Shown: piece after piece, positions 1-9,078 of the stretch | Numbering within the stretch: the stretch's first letter is position 1 | Layout of the letters: each line of letters starts with the position of its first letter | From: Methylococcus sp. Mc7 | Lineage (GTDB): Bacteria > Pseudomonadota > Gammaproteobacteria > Methylococcales > Methylococcaceae | Reading direction: 5' to 3' | NCBI RefSeq assembly: GCF_019285515.1 | Contig: NZ_CP079095.1 | Coordinates: forward strand, 1,426,001 to 1,490,000 | Length of the DNA: 64,000 nucleotides | Notes under the pieces: generated by a model | Databases searched by the model: none | What the model was told of the DNA's origin: nothing | What the model saw: only the letters and a program-made list of their open reading frames with translations | Program-made: the position numbers and the translations under genes

Positions 1-408
1 GGAGATGACGTAAAGGATTCCCTGTATCATTGATCGAGTCTGGGGGTGTTGGCCTGAAATTCGCAATAGGGGTACGCGTGAGGGTGCCGATCCGGTGCGG
101 TCGTATTCTATCAGGGGGAGGGAACTTTCTTGGCGGGCCGGGGACCAACTGGAGTTGCCGCGATGGCGATACGCGTCGCGTGGAGATCTGCTTTTTGTTC
201 GAACTGGCGCGGTTTCGTCTCAATGATATCCTGGCGGGCACGTTCGGGTTGATTGAGGACCATTATGGTGTACTTTAGACGCTATCGGTTGCGGACTTGT
301 AAGCCTCGACGGCTGCAGGAGCTGGCGGAGCGCAGTAGCAAGTGAGGGGGAAGATGCAATCCCATACATCGAATAGCAGTGCATATGATTTGGGCAACGG
401 GTGAGGAC
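1..408. other. Leading region without a supported gene
   Basis: No reading frame here resembles a known family. An 82-codon open frame (30-278, plus) has no convincing ribosome-binding site and unremarkable composition, so it is not called. The last 10 bases hold the GGGTGAGG-type ribosome-binding site of the gene starting at 409. Confidence 0.4.
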
Positions 409-2937
409 ATGAAGCCATTCAACGATAAATTCCACTTGAAATCATTGGCCATAACGATTCTCGGCGCGCTTGGCGCCGTTTCTCCATCAGGTGTGATGGC
501 GGCCGTTTACAGCGTCACCAATATCACGTCGCTTGCCGGGAATGTCGACGTCACGGACGTCAACGATGCCGGCCAAGTCGTCGGCTATTTCGATTCCGGG
601 GACGACAAGCATTCTCCTCATGCTTTTATCTTCGCCGATGGCGGCATGATCGATCTTGGGGTGTTGGTCGGCGGCAGGAGCAGGTCCTGGAGCACCAACA
701 ACGCCGCCGCCGTCGTGGGGCAATCGGGTAACGATCAGAATCCTGTCGCGTTTTACTACAGTTATTACGGCAACAAAAAGATGGTCGATCTCGGCATGCC
801 TCAAGGGGCAACAGCCGCCGTTGCTTCGGCCATCAACAATAACGGCCAAATCGTGGGATGGGCCAAAATCGAGGGCGACAGACACGCGTTTCTATACAGC
901 AATGGTGCTTTTTCCGACCTCGGCACGCTCGGGGGAGATTCCAGCTTTGGCACAGGCGTCAACGACGCCGGCCAAGTCGTAGGGTATGCGGAGACCGCCA
1001 CCAAAACTCCTCACGCATTCTTGTACGACAACGGCAACAAGATCGATCTGGGTACTCTGGGCGCCGACAAGAGCTACGCTACCGGCATCAACAACGGCGG
1101 CCAAGTGGTCGGATATTCAGACGTTTCCGCCGGGGTGACGCACGCATTTCTGTATAGCGGCGGCAGCATGGCGGATATCGGCACCTTGGGAGGGGGTACC
1201 AGTCAGGCTCTGGGGATCAACGATGCCGGCAAGATCGTCGGCATATCCACCACGACCGGCGGCCAGCAACGCGGCTTTCTCTACAGCGACGGCAAGATGT
1301 ATGACCTGTACGACCTGATGCCGGCGGAGGCGAACATCGCATCGGGCACCGAGATTCAGGGCATCGCCATCAACAACGCCGGCCAGATCGCGCTAACCGC
1401 CAGGACCGGAGCGAACCGGCGGGCCTTGCTGCTCACGCCGAATCTTCCGGCGGTGGTCGTCGAGGGACCTGCCGGCAATGTTGCCGAGAACGTGAAGGTG
1501 ACGCTGAGCGGTTCCCACAGTACCGCGCCCGCCTGTTCCCGGCAGGGGGCCCCCAAGCCTTGCCCGGTTTTCTCCTGGTCGCAGGTCGCAGGTCCCAGCG
1601 TCAGCCTGAAGGGAGCCGACACCGCTAACGCAAGTTTCACCACGCCAGTCTTGGGGCCCGGCCAAAAAAGCAGCGTGCTCACCTTCAAATTGAAGGTCAG
1701 CGACGGCTTGTTCAGTGACGAGGAACTTATCGATGTCACCGTGGTGGCCGACAACGTCGCCAATCAGCCGCCGATCGCCGATGCCGGCGAGGCACAGACG
1801 GTGAGGGAAGGGGCGAGCGTACATCTCGACGGTTCCGGGAGTTATGATCCGGAAGGAAGCGCGCTTACCTATGCATGGAGCAACGTTTCGACGGGCGAGC
1901 CGTGCAACACGGTAGCCTTGGACAACGACGCCAGCTCCTCGCCGAGTTTCACGGCGCCGCTGGTCGGCCAGACGCCGCAAACCTGCACGTTTTCTCTCAC
2001 GGTGACCGACGACAAAGGGTTGGCTTCAGCCCCTTCGAGCGTCAATGTGACGGTGGACAGCACGAATCACCCTCCGGTGGCGGACGCCGGCACGAATCTT
2101 ACGGTGCATACTGGAGATACCGTGAACCTGAACGGCAATGGCAGCAGCGACCCGGACGGCGATTCCTTGACTTATGCCTGGGCTCAAACCGGCGGACCCG
2201 CAGTAGCCCTGACCGGAGCCGACACGGCGGCGCCGAGTTTCGTCGCTCCGGCAGTGACGGCCGAGAACGATACTCTAGTATTCCAGTTGACCGTGAGCGA
2301 TGGGTTCTTGACGGCGAGCGCGTCGATGAACGTGAAGGTCCTGAGCGCCGGTTCCTCTCCGACCCCAGCGCCAACGGCGTCTCCGACCCCGGCACCCACC
2401 CCGGCACCCACCTCGTCTCCAAACCCGACACCCGGGCCGACGTCCAGTCCGAGCCCCACGCCTACGCCTACGCCTGCACCGACGCCATCCCCGACGCCGA
2501 ATCCCGTCTGTGATCGCGCGGTGGTCGACCCCGCTCGGCTCTGGGCGCCGGATCACAAGATGCGGCGGATAATTCTCAAGGAGCTTGGGGAAAGTACCCA
2601 GTCTCTGGCGGGAGAAGCCGGATCTTCGGCGGCGAGCGACATGACGGTCAAGATTCTTTCGGTCATGCAGGATGAACCGGTCCGTCGGATCAACAGTTCC
2701 GACAGCAGTCCCGACGCCGTCATCGTGCATAAGGCGACCGGCGACAAGCTGAGACTGCGCGCCGAGCGGGCCGGCAAGAAGAAAAACGGAAATGGCCGGG
2801 TCTATACCATCGGCTTCAGTGCAACCGATGCACAGCAAAACGTCTGCGAAGGTACCGTCAAGGTATGCGTGCCTTTGAAGAAGAAGGATAGCTGTGTGGA
2901 CGACGGTCCGCTTTATAACTCGCTGTTGAAGCGATAA
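409..2937 (+). CDS. Exported HAF-repeat / PKD-like domain protein
   Basis: Predicted exported protein of 842 residues. The start at 409 is chosen over the ATG at 379 because GGTGAGG precedes it and it gives a clean signal peptide (basic start, hydrophobic core, GVMA-A cleavage). Residues about 45-330 hold six or more repeats of the HAF type, with the pattern NDAGQVVGY...HAFLY...LGTLGG. Two or three Ig/PKD-like beta-sandwich domains follow (motifs [10 protein letters not shown] and [10 protein letters not shown]). Next comes a Pro/Thr/Ser linker made of PTPAPTP-type repeats, then a Cys-containing C-terminal domain of about 140 residues. The family is extracellular with unknown ligand; a cell-surface or matrix role is inferred. 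It has no operon partner on either side. Confidence 0.75.
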   Translation: MKPFNDKFHLKSLAITILGALGAVSPSGVMAAVYSVTNITSLAGNVDVTDVNDAGQVVGYFDSGDDKHSPHAFIFADGGMIDLGVLVGGRSRSWSTNNAAAVVGQSGNDQNPVAFYYSYYGNKKMVDLGMPQGATAAVASAINNNGQIVGWAKIEGDRHAFLYSNGAFSDLGTLGGDSSFGTGVNDAGQVVGYAETATKTPHAFLYDNGNKIDLGTLGADKSYATGINNGGQVVGYSDVSAGVTHAFLYSGGSMADIGTLGGGTSQALGINDAGKIVGISTTTGGQQRGFLYSDGKMYDLYDLMPAEANIASGTEIQGIAINNAGQIALTARTGANRRALLLTPNLPAVVVEGPAGNVAENVKVTLSGSHSTAPACSRQGAPKPCPVFSWSQVAGPSVSLKGADTANASFTTPVLGPGQKSSVLTFKLKVSDGLFSDEELIDVTVVADNVANQPPIADAGEAQTVREGASVHLDGSGSYDPEGSALTYAWSNVSTGEPCNTVALDNDASSSPSFTAPLVGQTPQTCTFSLTVTDDKGLASAPSSVNVTVDSTNHPPVADAGTNLTVHTGDTVNLNGNGSSDPDGDSLTYAWAQTGGPAVALTGADTAAPSFVAPAVTAENDTLVFQLTVSDGFLTASASMNVKVLSAGSSPTPAPTASPTPAPTPAPTSSPNPTPGPTSSPSPTPTPTPAPTPSPTPNPVCDRAVVDPARLWAPDHKMRRIILKELGESTQSLAGEAGSSAASDMTVKILSVMQDEPVRRINSSDSSPDAVIVHKATGDKLRLRAERAGKKKNGNGRVYTIGFSATDAQQNVCEGTVKVCVPLKKKDSCVDDGPLYNSLLKR

Positions 2938-3347
2938 CGGTCGCTACGGAGCAATACGTGCGGGTGGGGCTGCGTGCCCACCCGCATGTACTTGCCGGTC
3001 GACGATACTTCCCCGGTAGTAGTCGTCTTCCTCCGCTCAATCCTCAAGAATCCCCTTTTTGCTCAGCCTCTAACTGTCACCAGGCAACGCCGGTGATGTC
3101 ATTCGGCGACGGTGCGGCTGTTCGCCTCACCGCGTGTAAAAACAGTCTATTCAGCGATATTGGTTTCCAGTCTTTGGGATCGCTGTCGTCCTGGGACGAC
3201 GACGCCTTCCCGGCTTTTCCTCGAATACGAGGAGAATCAGTGCGATAGGAAGGAATAGTCTGGTCACGATTCTTGCTTGGGATATCGGGAGTCGGCACCG
3301 AAACGCCGATTCTGTTCTTGTCAATCCTGGGTTTCGAATCGATAGCG
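2938..3347. other. Intergenic region with stem-loops
   Basis: 410 bases with no convincing gene. The notable element is a perfect 10-bp stem, 2959-2968 paired with 2977-2986 (TGCGGGTGGG / CCCACCCGCA), 22 bases after the HAF gene stop. It lacks a T-tract, so it is a candidate weak terminator or mRNA-stabilising hairpin only. Smaller palindromes follow near 3190 and 3220. Confidence 0.4.
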
Positions 3348-3872
3348 ATGACCGTCAAGGGAAACTTCCGCGCTCTCCGGCACCCGCTCGCGCGGGCATT
3401 GCTGCGCAGTGTTCGTTCCGGCTTGGGGGTAGTGATCCTGCTCTCGGGTTGTGCAACCCATATCGATCACGGCAAATCCGTGGCGCGCTCCGAAGCGACG
3501 CGTCATTTCACTCCCCGCCATGGCGCCGCTTACAATCGGGCCTATCGTGTCAAGGGCCGGATCTATCACCCTCTGGCCAGCGCCAAGGGATATCGGGAGC
3601 GGGGTACGGCGTCATGGTACGGAGAGGAGTCCGGCCATCGCACGGCGATGGGGACCCGCTTCAATCCCCATGGCTTGAGCGCTGCGCATAGAACCCTCCC
3701 CTTGCCTACGCGGGTAAGGGTCACCAATCTCAGCAACCGCCGTTCGATCGTTCTCGTGGTAAACGATCGCGGACCTTTCGTCGACGGGCGTCTGATCGAC
3801 CTCTCGCATGGCGCGGCGAAGGCGCTCCGGCTGAGCGGTCTGGGGCGCGTCGAAGTCGAGGCCCTGGACTGA
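3348..3872 (+). CDS. rlpA: RlpA-family septal lytic transglycosylase (lipoprotein)
   Basis: Protein of 174 residues from ATG 3348; the longer frame from 3273 adds an unlikely N-terminus. A basic start and hydrophobic stretch lead to a lipobox (ILLSGC), predicting an outer-membrane lipoprotein. The C-terminal half is the double-psi beta-barrel of RlpA: GTASWYGEESGHRTAMGTRF, then RTLPLPTRVRVTNL and VVNDRGPFVDGRLIDLS, with the catalytic Asp in NDRGPF. RlpA enzymes cleave peptidoglycan glycan strands lacking stem peptides. The SPOR domain of many RlpA proteins is absent, so this is the short form. A terminator follows at 3929. Confidence 0.85.
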   Translation: MTVKGNFRALRHPLARALLRSVRSGLGVVILLSGCATHIDHGKSVARSEATRHFTPRHGAAYNRAYRVKGRIYHPLASAKGYRERGTASWYGEESGHRTAMGTRFNPHGLSAAHRTLPLPTRVRVTNLSNRRSIVLVVNDRGPFVDGRLIDLSHGAAKALRLSGLGRVEVEALD

Positions 3873-3928
3873 CCCCACCCGTTCCGCCTTCGCTTGAGCC
3901 GCACCGCGGTTTCGTGATTCCATAGTTC

Positions 3929-3960
3929 AAATCGGCCCCGGCGGGCGCTTGCCGATTTTT
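3929..3960 (+). terminator. Rho-independent terminator after rlpA
   Basis: AAATCGGC (3929-3936) pairs with GCCGATTT (3951-3958), followed by a run of five T. It lies 57 bases after the rlpA stop and upstream of zwf. Confidence 0.7.
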
Positions 3961-4140
3961 GATTCTCGATGCACGCGGCGACAGCATGCCCAGGGAATCG
4001 TGGCGGTGGGCCTGCGCAAGCGACCCGCAGAAGTTCGACCCCCAGGGGGAGCCCAAAGTCGGCAGACAACGGTTGGTCCATGCGATTGCATTCCTCCCGG
4101 GCTGTCTCCCATCCTCTGAGGTTCAAGGAAAGGAGGTTCC

Positions 4141-5625
4141 ATGACCCTGCCGCAACCCCCTCAGGCGCTTCCGTGCCATTTCGTCATCTTCGGGGCCACG
4201 GGCGATCTGTCCGCGTTCAAGCTGCTTCCCGCGCTCTATCACTTGGAGGCTGGCGGACATTTGCCGGGCGGAATGTCGATCATCGCCCTGGGCCGGCGGC
4301 CCTGGAGCGACGCCGATTGGCTTCGTCACCTGGAGGACAGCATCCGGAGACGGACGGGCGAACAGTTCAACGCGCGCGTCTACCGGCGTTTCGCGGCGCG
4401 TTTCACCTATTTCGCGGGAGACCTGCACGATCCGGCCCTCTACCAGGCCTTGAGCGACAGGCTTTGCGCCGACCAGCGCTGCGCCGACACCGTGTTCTAT
4501 CTGTCCATCAAGCCCGCCGACTTCGGCGCGGTCATCCAGCGGCTCGACCAGGCCGGATTGAACCGGCCGCGCGGCCTGCACCGGATCGTGGTGGAAAAGC
4601 CCTTCGGCGAGGACGTCGACAGCGCCCGGCTGCTGAACCGGCTGCTGCACGACTCCTTCGACGAGGAGCAGATCTACCGGATCGATCACTATCTGGGCAA
4701 GGAAACGGTCCAGAATCTGCTGGTGTTCCGATTCGCCAATACGCTCATCGAGCCGCTCTGGAACCGCAATTACATCGACCATGTGCAGATTTCCGTGGCC
4801 GAGCAGGCGGGCGTTTCCACCCGGGCCGATTACTACGACAAAGCCGGCGCGCTCCGTGACATGCTGCAGAACCATTTGCTGCAGCTGCTCACGCTGGTGG
4901 CGATGGAGCCGCCGCCGGCACTGGAGGCCGATGCGCTGCGCGACGAGAAGGTCAAGGTGCTGCGGTCGATCCGCCCCATCGCCGAGCAGGCGATTCATGC
5001 CCATGCTTTCCGGGCGCAATACGGCCCCGGTTCGATCGACGGCACTCACGTTCCCGGCTATCAGGACGAGCCCGGCGTAGCGCCCCGTTCCGTTGCCGAA
5101 ACCTTCGTCGCCGCCAAGTTCTATGTCGACAACTGGCGTTGGCGCGGCGTGCCCTTTTACCTGCGTACGGGCAAGCGCCTTGCGCGGCAGCTCTCACTCA
5201 TCGCCATCCGCTTCCGCCATCCGCCCCAGCAACTGTTCCGGGAAACCCCGCTGGAATTCATCGAGCCCAACTGGGTCTTGCTTTCCCTGCAACCCTCGGA
5301 GAGCATGCATATTGAGCTGCACTCGAAGCAGCCCGGCCTCGGCATGGATACCCGGGTCATCCGCCTCGACGCCTCCTATCGGCGGGGCCGCGAGAAAACG
5401 CTGGAAGCTTACGAGACGCTGCTGCTGGACGTCATGGAAGGCGACCGCTCGCTGTTCCTGCGCTTCGACGAGGTGGAATGGGCCTGGCGGGTGGTCGATC
5501 CCATCCTCCGGCATTGGACGCGGCAGCGCGATTTCATCCGCGCCTATCCGGCGGGCTCGTGGGGGCCACCGGAAGCCGACCGCCTGTTCGACAAACTCGA
5601 ACAGACCTGGCGCAACCAGTTATGA
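4141..5625 (+). CDS. zwf: Glucose-6-phosphate 1-dehydrogenase
   Basis: Oxidises glucose-6-phosphate to 6-phosphogluconolactone with NAD(P)+, the first step of the oxidative pentose phosphate and Entner-Doudoroff routes (cytosolic). It has 494 residues, normal for the family. The N-terminal dinucleotide site is IFGATGDLSAFKLLPALY, the substrate-binding signature is RIDHYLGKETVQN near residue 180, and DYYDKAGALRDMLQNH follows. The start is fixed by a strong AGGAGG ten bases upstream. The stop overlaps the start of pgl, so the two are translationally coupled and supply consecutive steps. Confidence 0.97.
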   Translation: MTLPQPPQALPCHFVIFGATGDLSAFKLLPALYHLEAGGHLPGGMSIIALGRRPWSDADWLRHLEDSIRRRTGEQFNARVYRRFAARFTYFAGDLHDPALYQALSDRLCADQRCADTVFYLSIKPADFGAVIQRLDQAGLNRPRGLHRIVVEKPFGEDVDSARLLNRLLHDSFDEEQIYRIDHYLGKETVQNLLVFRFANTLIEPLWNRNYIDHVQISVAEQAGVSTRADYYDKAGALRDMLQNHLLQLLTLVAMEPPPALEADALRDEKVKVLRSIRPIAEQAIHAHAFRAQYGPGSIDGTHVPGYQDEPGVAPRSVAETFVAAKFYVDNWRWRGVPFYLRTGKRLARQLSLIAIRFRHPPQQLFRETPLEFIEPNWVLLSLQPSESMHIELHSKQPGLGMDTRVIRLDASYRRGREKTLEAYETLLLDVMEGDRSLFLRFDEVEWAWRVVDPILRHWTRQRDFIRAYPAGSWGPPEADRLFDKLEQTWRNQL

Positions 5626-6344
5626 GGGCAGGCCCGATGTACCCGAGACAGCAGAAGCGCTGGCACGTCTATCCCACGGCGGAGGACTTCGAGATCAGAG
5701 TGGTGCGGGGGATCCTGCGGATGGCCTGGGAGGCCATCGCGATCCGCGGGGCCTTCCATATCGTTCTGGCCGGCGGCAAGACTCCGGAGCCCATCTACCG
5801 GAGACTGGCGGCGGCGAGGGCGGAAGCCGAGTGGAGCAAATGGCATGTCTATTGGGGCGATGAATTCTGCCTCCCGGCGGACGATCCGGCAAGGAACTCC
5901 GCCGTCGCCCGAAGCGTCTGGCTCGACGAGGGTCTGATTCCCGGCGCCCAGATCCATCCCATTCCCGCGGAGCTGGGGCCCCAACGCGGCGCCGAGCTGT
6001 ATGCGGAAGTGGTCGCCGGAGTCGAAGAGTTCGATCTCGTTCTGCTCGGTCTGGGTACGGACGGTCATACCGCCAGCCTGTTTCCGGGGCGCGATTGGGG
6101 TGCCGATCCGGACAGTCCCGACGTGTTGGCGGTGACGGATGCGCCGGGCGCCTGCGCCGAGCGCGTCAGTCTCAGCGCCGGCCGATTGAGCCGAAGCCGC
6201 GAGGTGATCTTTCTGGCGACCGGCTTCGGCAAATTCAGCGCGGTTCAGCGCTGGCGTTGCGGAGAACCGTTGCCGGCAGCGGCGATAACGCCGGCATGCG
6301 GCGTGGATATCTGCGTGACGCTGGAAGCCTTCGACTTTGCCTGA
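5622..6344 (+). CDS. pgl: 6-phosphogluconolactonase
   Basis: Hydrolyses 6-phosphogluconolactone, the product of Zwf encoded immediately upstream. Family motifs are LAGGKTPEPIY near the N-terminus, WGDEFCLP, and the signature LGLGTDGHTASLFPG. The length of 240 residues is typical. The ATG at 5622 overlaps the zwf stop (ATGA); an ATG at 5637 with AGGGCAGG upstream is an alternative start. Together zwf-pgl form a two-gene operon that converges on yigZ, with a gap of only three bases between the stops. Confidence 0.95.
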   Translation: MRAGPMYPRQQKRWHVYPTAEDFEIRVVRGILRMAWEAIAIRGAFHIVLAGGKTPEPIYRRLAAARAEAEWSKWHVYWGDEFCLPADDPARNSAVARSVWLDEGLIPGAQIHPIPAELGPQRGAELYAEVVAGVEEFDLVLLGLGTDGHTASLFPGRDWGADPDSPDVLAVTDAPGACAERVSLSAGRLSRSREVIFLATGFGKFSAVQRWRCGEPLPAAAITPACGVDICVTLEAFDFA

Positions 6345-6347
6345 GCT

Positions 6348-6977
6348 TTATGCTTCGACCAGTGAAAACTGGCCGCGCGTGGCATCCCGCAGCTCCGCCC
6401 GGAATCGCTCGATGGCGCTTTCCAGCAGGTTCACCGTGACCTTCAGGCCCTGTTCGGTGTAAGTCTCCCTCCGCTCGTCCACGCCGAGCGACTCCAGGAG
6501 GCGGTAAAGCGCGCCCATGTGCTCGAACGGTACCTCCACCGTGATTTCGGTCCGCGGCAGTTCCTCCTGCCGTTCGGCGGTGCGCAATGCCTCCGCCACC
6601 GTTCCCCCGTAGGCCCGCACCAGTCCGCCCGCTCCCAGCTTGGTACCGCCGAAATAGCGGACCACCCCGACCACCACGTGATCGAGCCCCTGGCCTTCGA
6701 TGGCCCGGAGGATGGGCTGGCCGGCGGTGCCGCCCGGTTCGCCGGCGTCGCTGAAGCGGTACTGGTCGTCGATTCGGTAGGCCCAGCACAGGTGGGACGC
6801 GTCGGGATGCCTGGCCGCCACGGTCCGGAGAAAGGCGAGCCCCTGTTCCGGCGTATCGGCCCGCGCACCGTAGGCCAGGAACAGCGAGCCTTTCACCTCG
6901 GTCTGGTGCTCGGCCGTCGTTTTCAGGGTAACGAAGCCCCTTCCGTTCATCTGTTCATCCTGAGGGTCGGCCATCAA
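6348..6977 (-). CDS. YigZ / IMPACT-family protein (UPF0029)
   Basis: Protein of 209 residues with both hallmark motifs of the family: DAGEPGGTAGQPIL and VVRYFGGTKLGAGGLVRAY. The C-terminal ferredoxin-like (DUF1949-type) domain is present. Eukaryotic IMPACT/YIH1 proteins regulate GCN2 and bind ribosome-associated partners. The bacterial role is not established, although a proteolytic role (YigZ as proline dipeptidase-like) has been reported for some members. Its start overlaps the stop of the dehydrogenase gene upstream by four bases (ATGA-type coupling). Confidence 0.9.
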   Translation of the reverse strand: MMADPQDEQMNGRGFVTLKTTAEHQTEVKGSLFLAYGARADTPEQGLAFLRTVAARHPDASHLCWAYRIDDQYRFSDAGEPGGTAGQPILRAIEGQGLDHVVVGVVRYFGGTKLGAGGLVRAYGGTVAEALRTAERQEELPRTEITVEVPFEHMGALYRLLESLGVDERRETYTEQGLKVTVNLLESAIERFRAELRDATRGQFSLVEA

Positions 6978-7945
6978 TAGCCGCGCTGGGGATCGACCCG
7001 GTACGGCATCGGCTCGCCGCGGGCCGCGGCATTGAGCATATTCGCAAGTTCGCCGATCCTCGCGGGCTCCTTTTCTTTCGACCAGCCGGCCCGGTGCGGA
7101 CTCATCACCACGTTGTCCAGTTCGTGGAAAGGGAATGCGGAGGGCGGATGCGGCAACCCCTGCTTACGTTCGGTCGCGGAAGGATAGCGGTACCAGACGT
7201 CGATGCCGGCCGCGTAGATCCGCCTGGCCTTCAATGTCCGATAAAGCGCCGCCTCTTCCACGATCCCCCCTCGCGCCACGTTGACCAGGACGGCGTTCGC
7301 CGGCAGCAGTTCCAGTTCACGCCATCCGATCAAGCCGTCGGTCTCGTGGGTATGCGGGAGACAGACGACGAGCGCCGCCGCGTGCGGCAGGAGCCCCGGG
7401 AGGTCGGCGATGGCGTATTCCTCGGCGGCCGGTCCTGGACTGCGCCGCACGCCGGCGACCCGCATGCCCAAGCCCCGGCAGGCCGCAGCGATGCGCCTGC
7501 CGATGCGGCCATAGCCGAGGATCAGGGCCAGGCCACCGTCCAGCATCACCGAACCGGGGGCTTTCGAAGACGGCTCTTCCGACCAGTACCCTTGGCGGAA
7601 CCGCTGGTCGTAGGGCACGATCCGCTTGGCGGCGGCCAGTAGCAGGGCCACCGCCATTTCCGCCGTCGGCCCGATATTGTAGGGCAGGTTGTGCAGGGCT
7701 ATCTGTGGAAATTCCCGCATGAGATCCAGGGTTGCCAGAGGCACGCCTACCCACGGTACGATCACCGCGCGCAGGCGGGGGCTGCCCTCCAGTTCCCCGG
7801 CCGTCGGTTCACCGCTTACCAGGATGTCGAAATCGGCCGTCGACCGGCATTCGCCCGTACTCAGGCGAATGCCGGGATCGAGGCGGCTTTGCAGGTCCGC
7901 CAGGTGCTCCGGTCCGGTTTCATGGTTCAAATGGACTTTCAGCAT
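6974..7945 (-). CDS. D-isomer-specific 2-hydroxyacid dehydrogenase
   Basis: NAD(P)-dependent oxidoreductase of 323 residues. It has a split substrate-binding domain and a Rossmann domain with nucleotide loop LGYGRIGRRIA. The catalytic Arg lies in VNVARGGIVEE and the catalytic His in MSPHRAGW. The substrate cannot be named from sequence; glyoxylate, hydroxypyruvate or a 2-oxo acid are all possible in this superfamily. It sits between the EamA transporter gene (12 bases away) and yigZ (4-base overlap), so the three minus-strand genes are probably co-transcribed from the promoter/attenuator near 9040. Confidence 0.85.
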   Translation of the reverse strand: MLKVHLNHETGPEHLADLQSRLDPGIRLSTGECRSTADFDILVSGEPTAGELEGSPRLRAVIVPWVGVPLATLDLMREFPQIALHNLPYNIGPTAEMAVALLLAAAKRIVPYDQRFRQGYWSEEPSSKAPGSVMLDGGLALILGYGRIGRRIAAACRGLGMRVAGVRRSPGPAAEEYAIADLPGLLPHAAALVVCLPHTHETDGLIGWRELELLPANAVLVNVARGGIVEEAALYRTLKARRIYAAGIDVWYRYPSATERKQGLPHPPSAFPFHELDNVVMSPHRAGWSKEKEPARIGELANMLNAAARGEPMPYRVDPQRGY

Positions 7946-7957
7946 CGAACGCCCGTA

Positions 7958-8836
7958 CTACGCCTCTTGCGCCACTCGCCGCTCGGTCCACTGGTGCAGA
8001 AGCAGCGCCGCCAGGATCAGGGCGGTGCCGGCGACGATCCTGAACGAGAGCGGTTCGTCGTTCAGGACGTGGCCCAGGTACAAGGCCAGCACCGGCGAGA
8101 TCAGGCTGATCATCGCCACCCGCGTCGCGGATAGATGGCTCAGCACATAATAATAGAGCGCGAACCCGACCGTCGTGGCGATCGCGCCGAGATAGGCGAT
8201 GGCGGCGATACTGCTGGCGGGCAGCAGTTCCGGCCACTCGCCGTCGACCGCCGCCCAGGTCGCGAGATAGGCCGGCAGGGCGATCACCAGTCCTCCGGCG
8301 ACCGTCGTCAGGGCCGGCAGCCGGGCGTCCAGCCGCTTGATGCCGACCGCGCTGAGACACTGCAGAAAGGCGGACAACAGCACGCCGGCAATGCCATAAA
8401 CGCCCTGCGATCCCAGCTCCAGGGCCGAACCGAAGATGGCCGCAAGGCCGCCCAGTCCCAGCGCATAGCCGGACAGTTTTCCGGCGGTGAGGCTGCGCTC
8501 GCCCAGCAGGGCTGCCGCCATCAACGCCGTGAGCAGGGGCGACAGCCCGAACACGACCGAGATCCAGCCCGAAGGAATGAACTGGGAGGCCCAGTACACC
8601 GCCAGCATGGCGCCATAGACCTGGATCGACGCGAGCAGGTAGGTGCGGACCGCTTTCCGATGCCAGGGCATGCGGCGGCGCAGCACGAGCATGACCAGCA
8701 GCACGCACAGGGTGCCGATGGCCATACGGCCGGTGACGCCGAACAGATAGCCCGGCCCTTCCCCGCTCCATTTGATGGCGAGGGGAGTCGTGGCCCAGAG
8801 CAGGATGACGCTCAGGTAAGCAAGGGAAACGCTCAT
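7958..8836 (-). CDS. EamA/DMT-family transporter
   Basis: Integral membrane protein of 292 residues with ten hydrophobic segments in two EamA repeats, typical of the drug/metabolite transporter superfamily. ATG 8836 is chosen because GGAGG (8842-8846 on the other strand) lies just upstream; the longer open frame runs back into the terminator hairpin. Family members export amino acids, aromatic compounds or other metabolites, and a few import; the substrate here is unknown. The gene is preceded by a leader with a 31-codon ORF and competing hairpins (8861-9023), suggesting control by translation-coupled attenuation. Confidence 0.85.
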   Translation of the reverse strand: MSVSLAYLSVILLWATTPLAIKWSGEGPGYLFGVTGRMAIGTLCVLLVMLVLRRRMPWHRKAVRTYLLASIQVYGAMLAVYWASQFIPSGWISVVFGLSPLLTALMAAALLGERSLTAGKLSGYALGLGGLAAIFGSALELGSQGVYGIAGVLLSAFLQCLSAVGIKRLDARLPALTTVAGGLVIALPAYLATWAAVDGEWPELLPASSIAAIAYLGAIATTVGFALYYYVLSHLSATRVAMISLISPVLALYLGHVLNDEPLSFRIVAGTALILAALLLHQWTERRVAQEA

Positions 8837-8860
8837 TTCACACCTCCCGGACGGAAAAAG

Positions 8861-8898
8861 AAAAAGGCCGCAGATTCGTGGGAACCTGCGGCCTTTTT
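8861..8898 (-). terminator. Intrinsic terminator in the leader of the EamA gene
   Basis: A perfect 13-bp inverted repeat (8861-8873 with 8886-8898, AAAAAGGCCGCAG / CTGCGGCCTTTTT), followed on the minus strand by further T-rich sequence. It ends only 25 bases before the ATG of the transporter gene, so it must act as an attenuator or as the end of an upstream transcript. Confidence 0.8.
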
Positions 8899-8927
8899 CG
8901 CGAAAACGCCTGTGATCAGACGACTCT

Positions 8928-9023
8928 CTATGGAACCCCGCAGGCAAGCGCCAGCCATCGCATCGGCCTGCGCCAAAGATGCGTAAGGCTCACGAAGTCG
9001 AAGGGTTTCGGCGAAAGTTTCAT
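8928..9023 (-). CDS. Candidate leader peptide (31 aa) with Trp/Arg codons
   Basis: A short ORF, ATG 9023 to TAG 8928, lies between a sigma70-like promoter and the terminator hairpin. It contains the run HLWRRPMRWL, with Trp at codons 17 and 23 and several Arg codons, including the usually rare AGG. Region 1 (8966-8972, CGCAGGC on the transcript) pairs with region 2 (8939-8945, GCCTGCG). Region 2 can instead pair (CCTGCGG, 8938-8944) with the 5' arm of the terminator (CCGCAGG, 8885-8891). This is the 1:2 / 2:3 / 3:4 layout of amino-acid operon attenuators. No clear ribosome-binding site is seen, and the mapped promoter would put transcription start almost at the ATG. Confidence 0.5.
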   Translation of the reverse strand: MKLSPKPFDFVSLTHLWRRPMRWLALACGVP

Positions 9024-9030
9024 GGGTCCG

Positions 9031-9060
9031 ATTCTCGCCGTTGCTCGCCGGTCGAGTCAA
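9031..9060 (-). promoter_or_regulatory. Sigma70-like promoter for the leader/EamA operon
   Basis: On the minus strand TTGACT (9060-9055) and GAGAAT (9036-9031) are separated by 18 bases. It lies between the urate_ox_N-type gene stop (9079) and the leader peptide start. The -35 match is good, the -10 moderate. Confidence 0.5.
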
Positions 9061-9078
9061 GCGTCCTCGCCAATGGGC

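Noticed and set aside
30-278. 82-codon frame at the left end
   Set aside because: No ribosome-binding site, no recognisable motif and no conserved context.
8135-8986. 283-codon plus-strand frame opposite the EamA gene
   Set aside because: Antisense of a ten-span membrane protein; the translation is low-complexity (Gln/Arg/Gly) with no family features.
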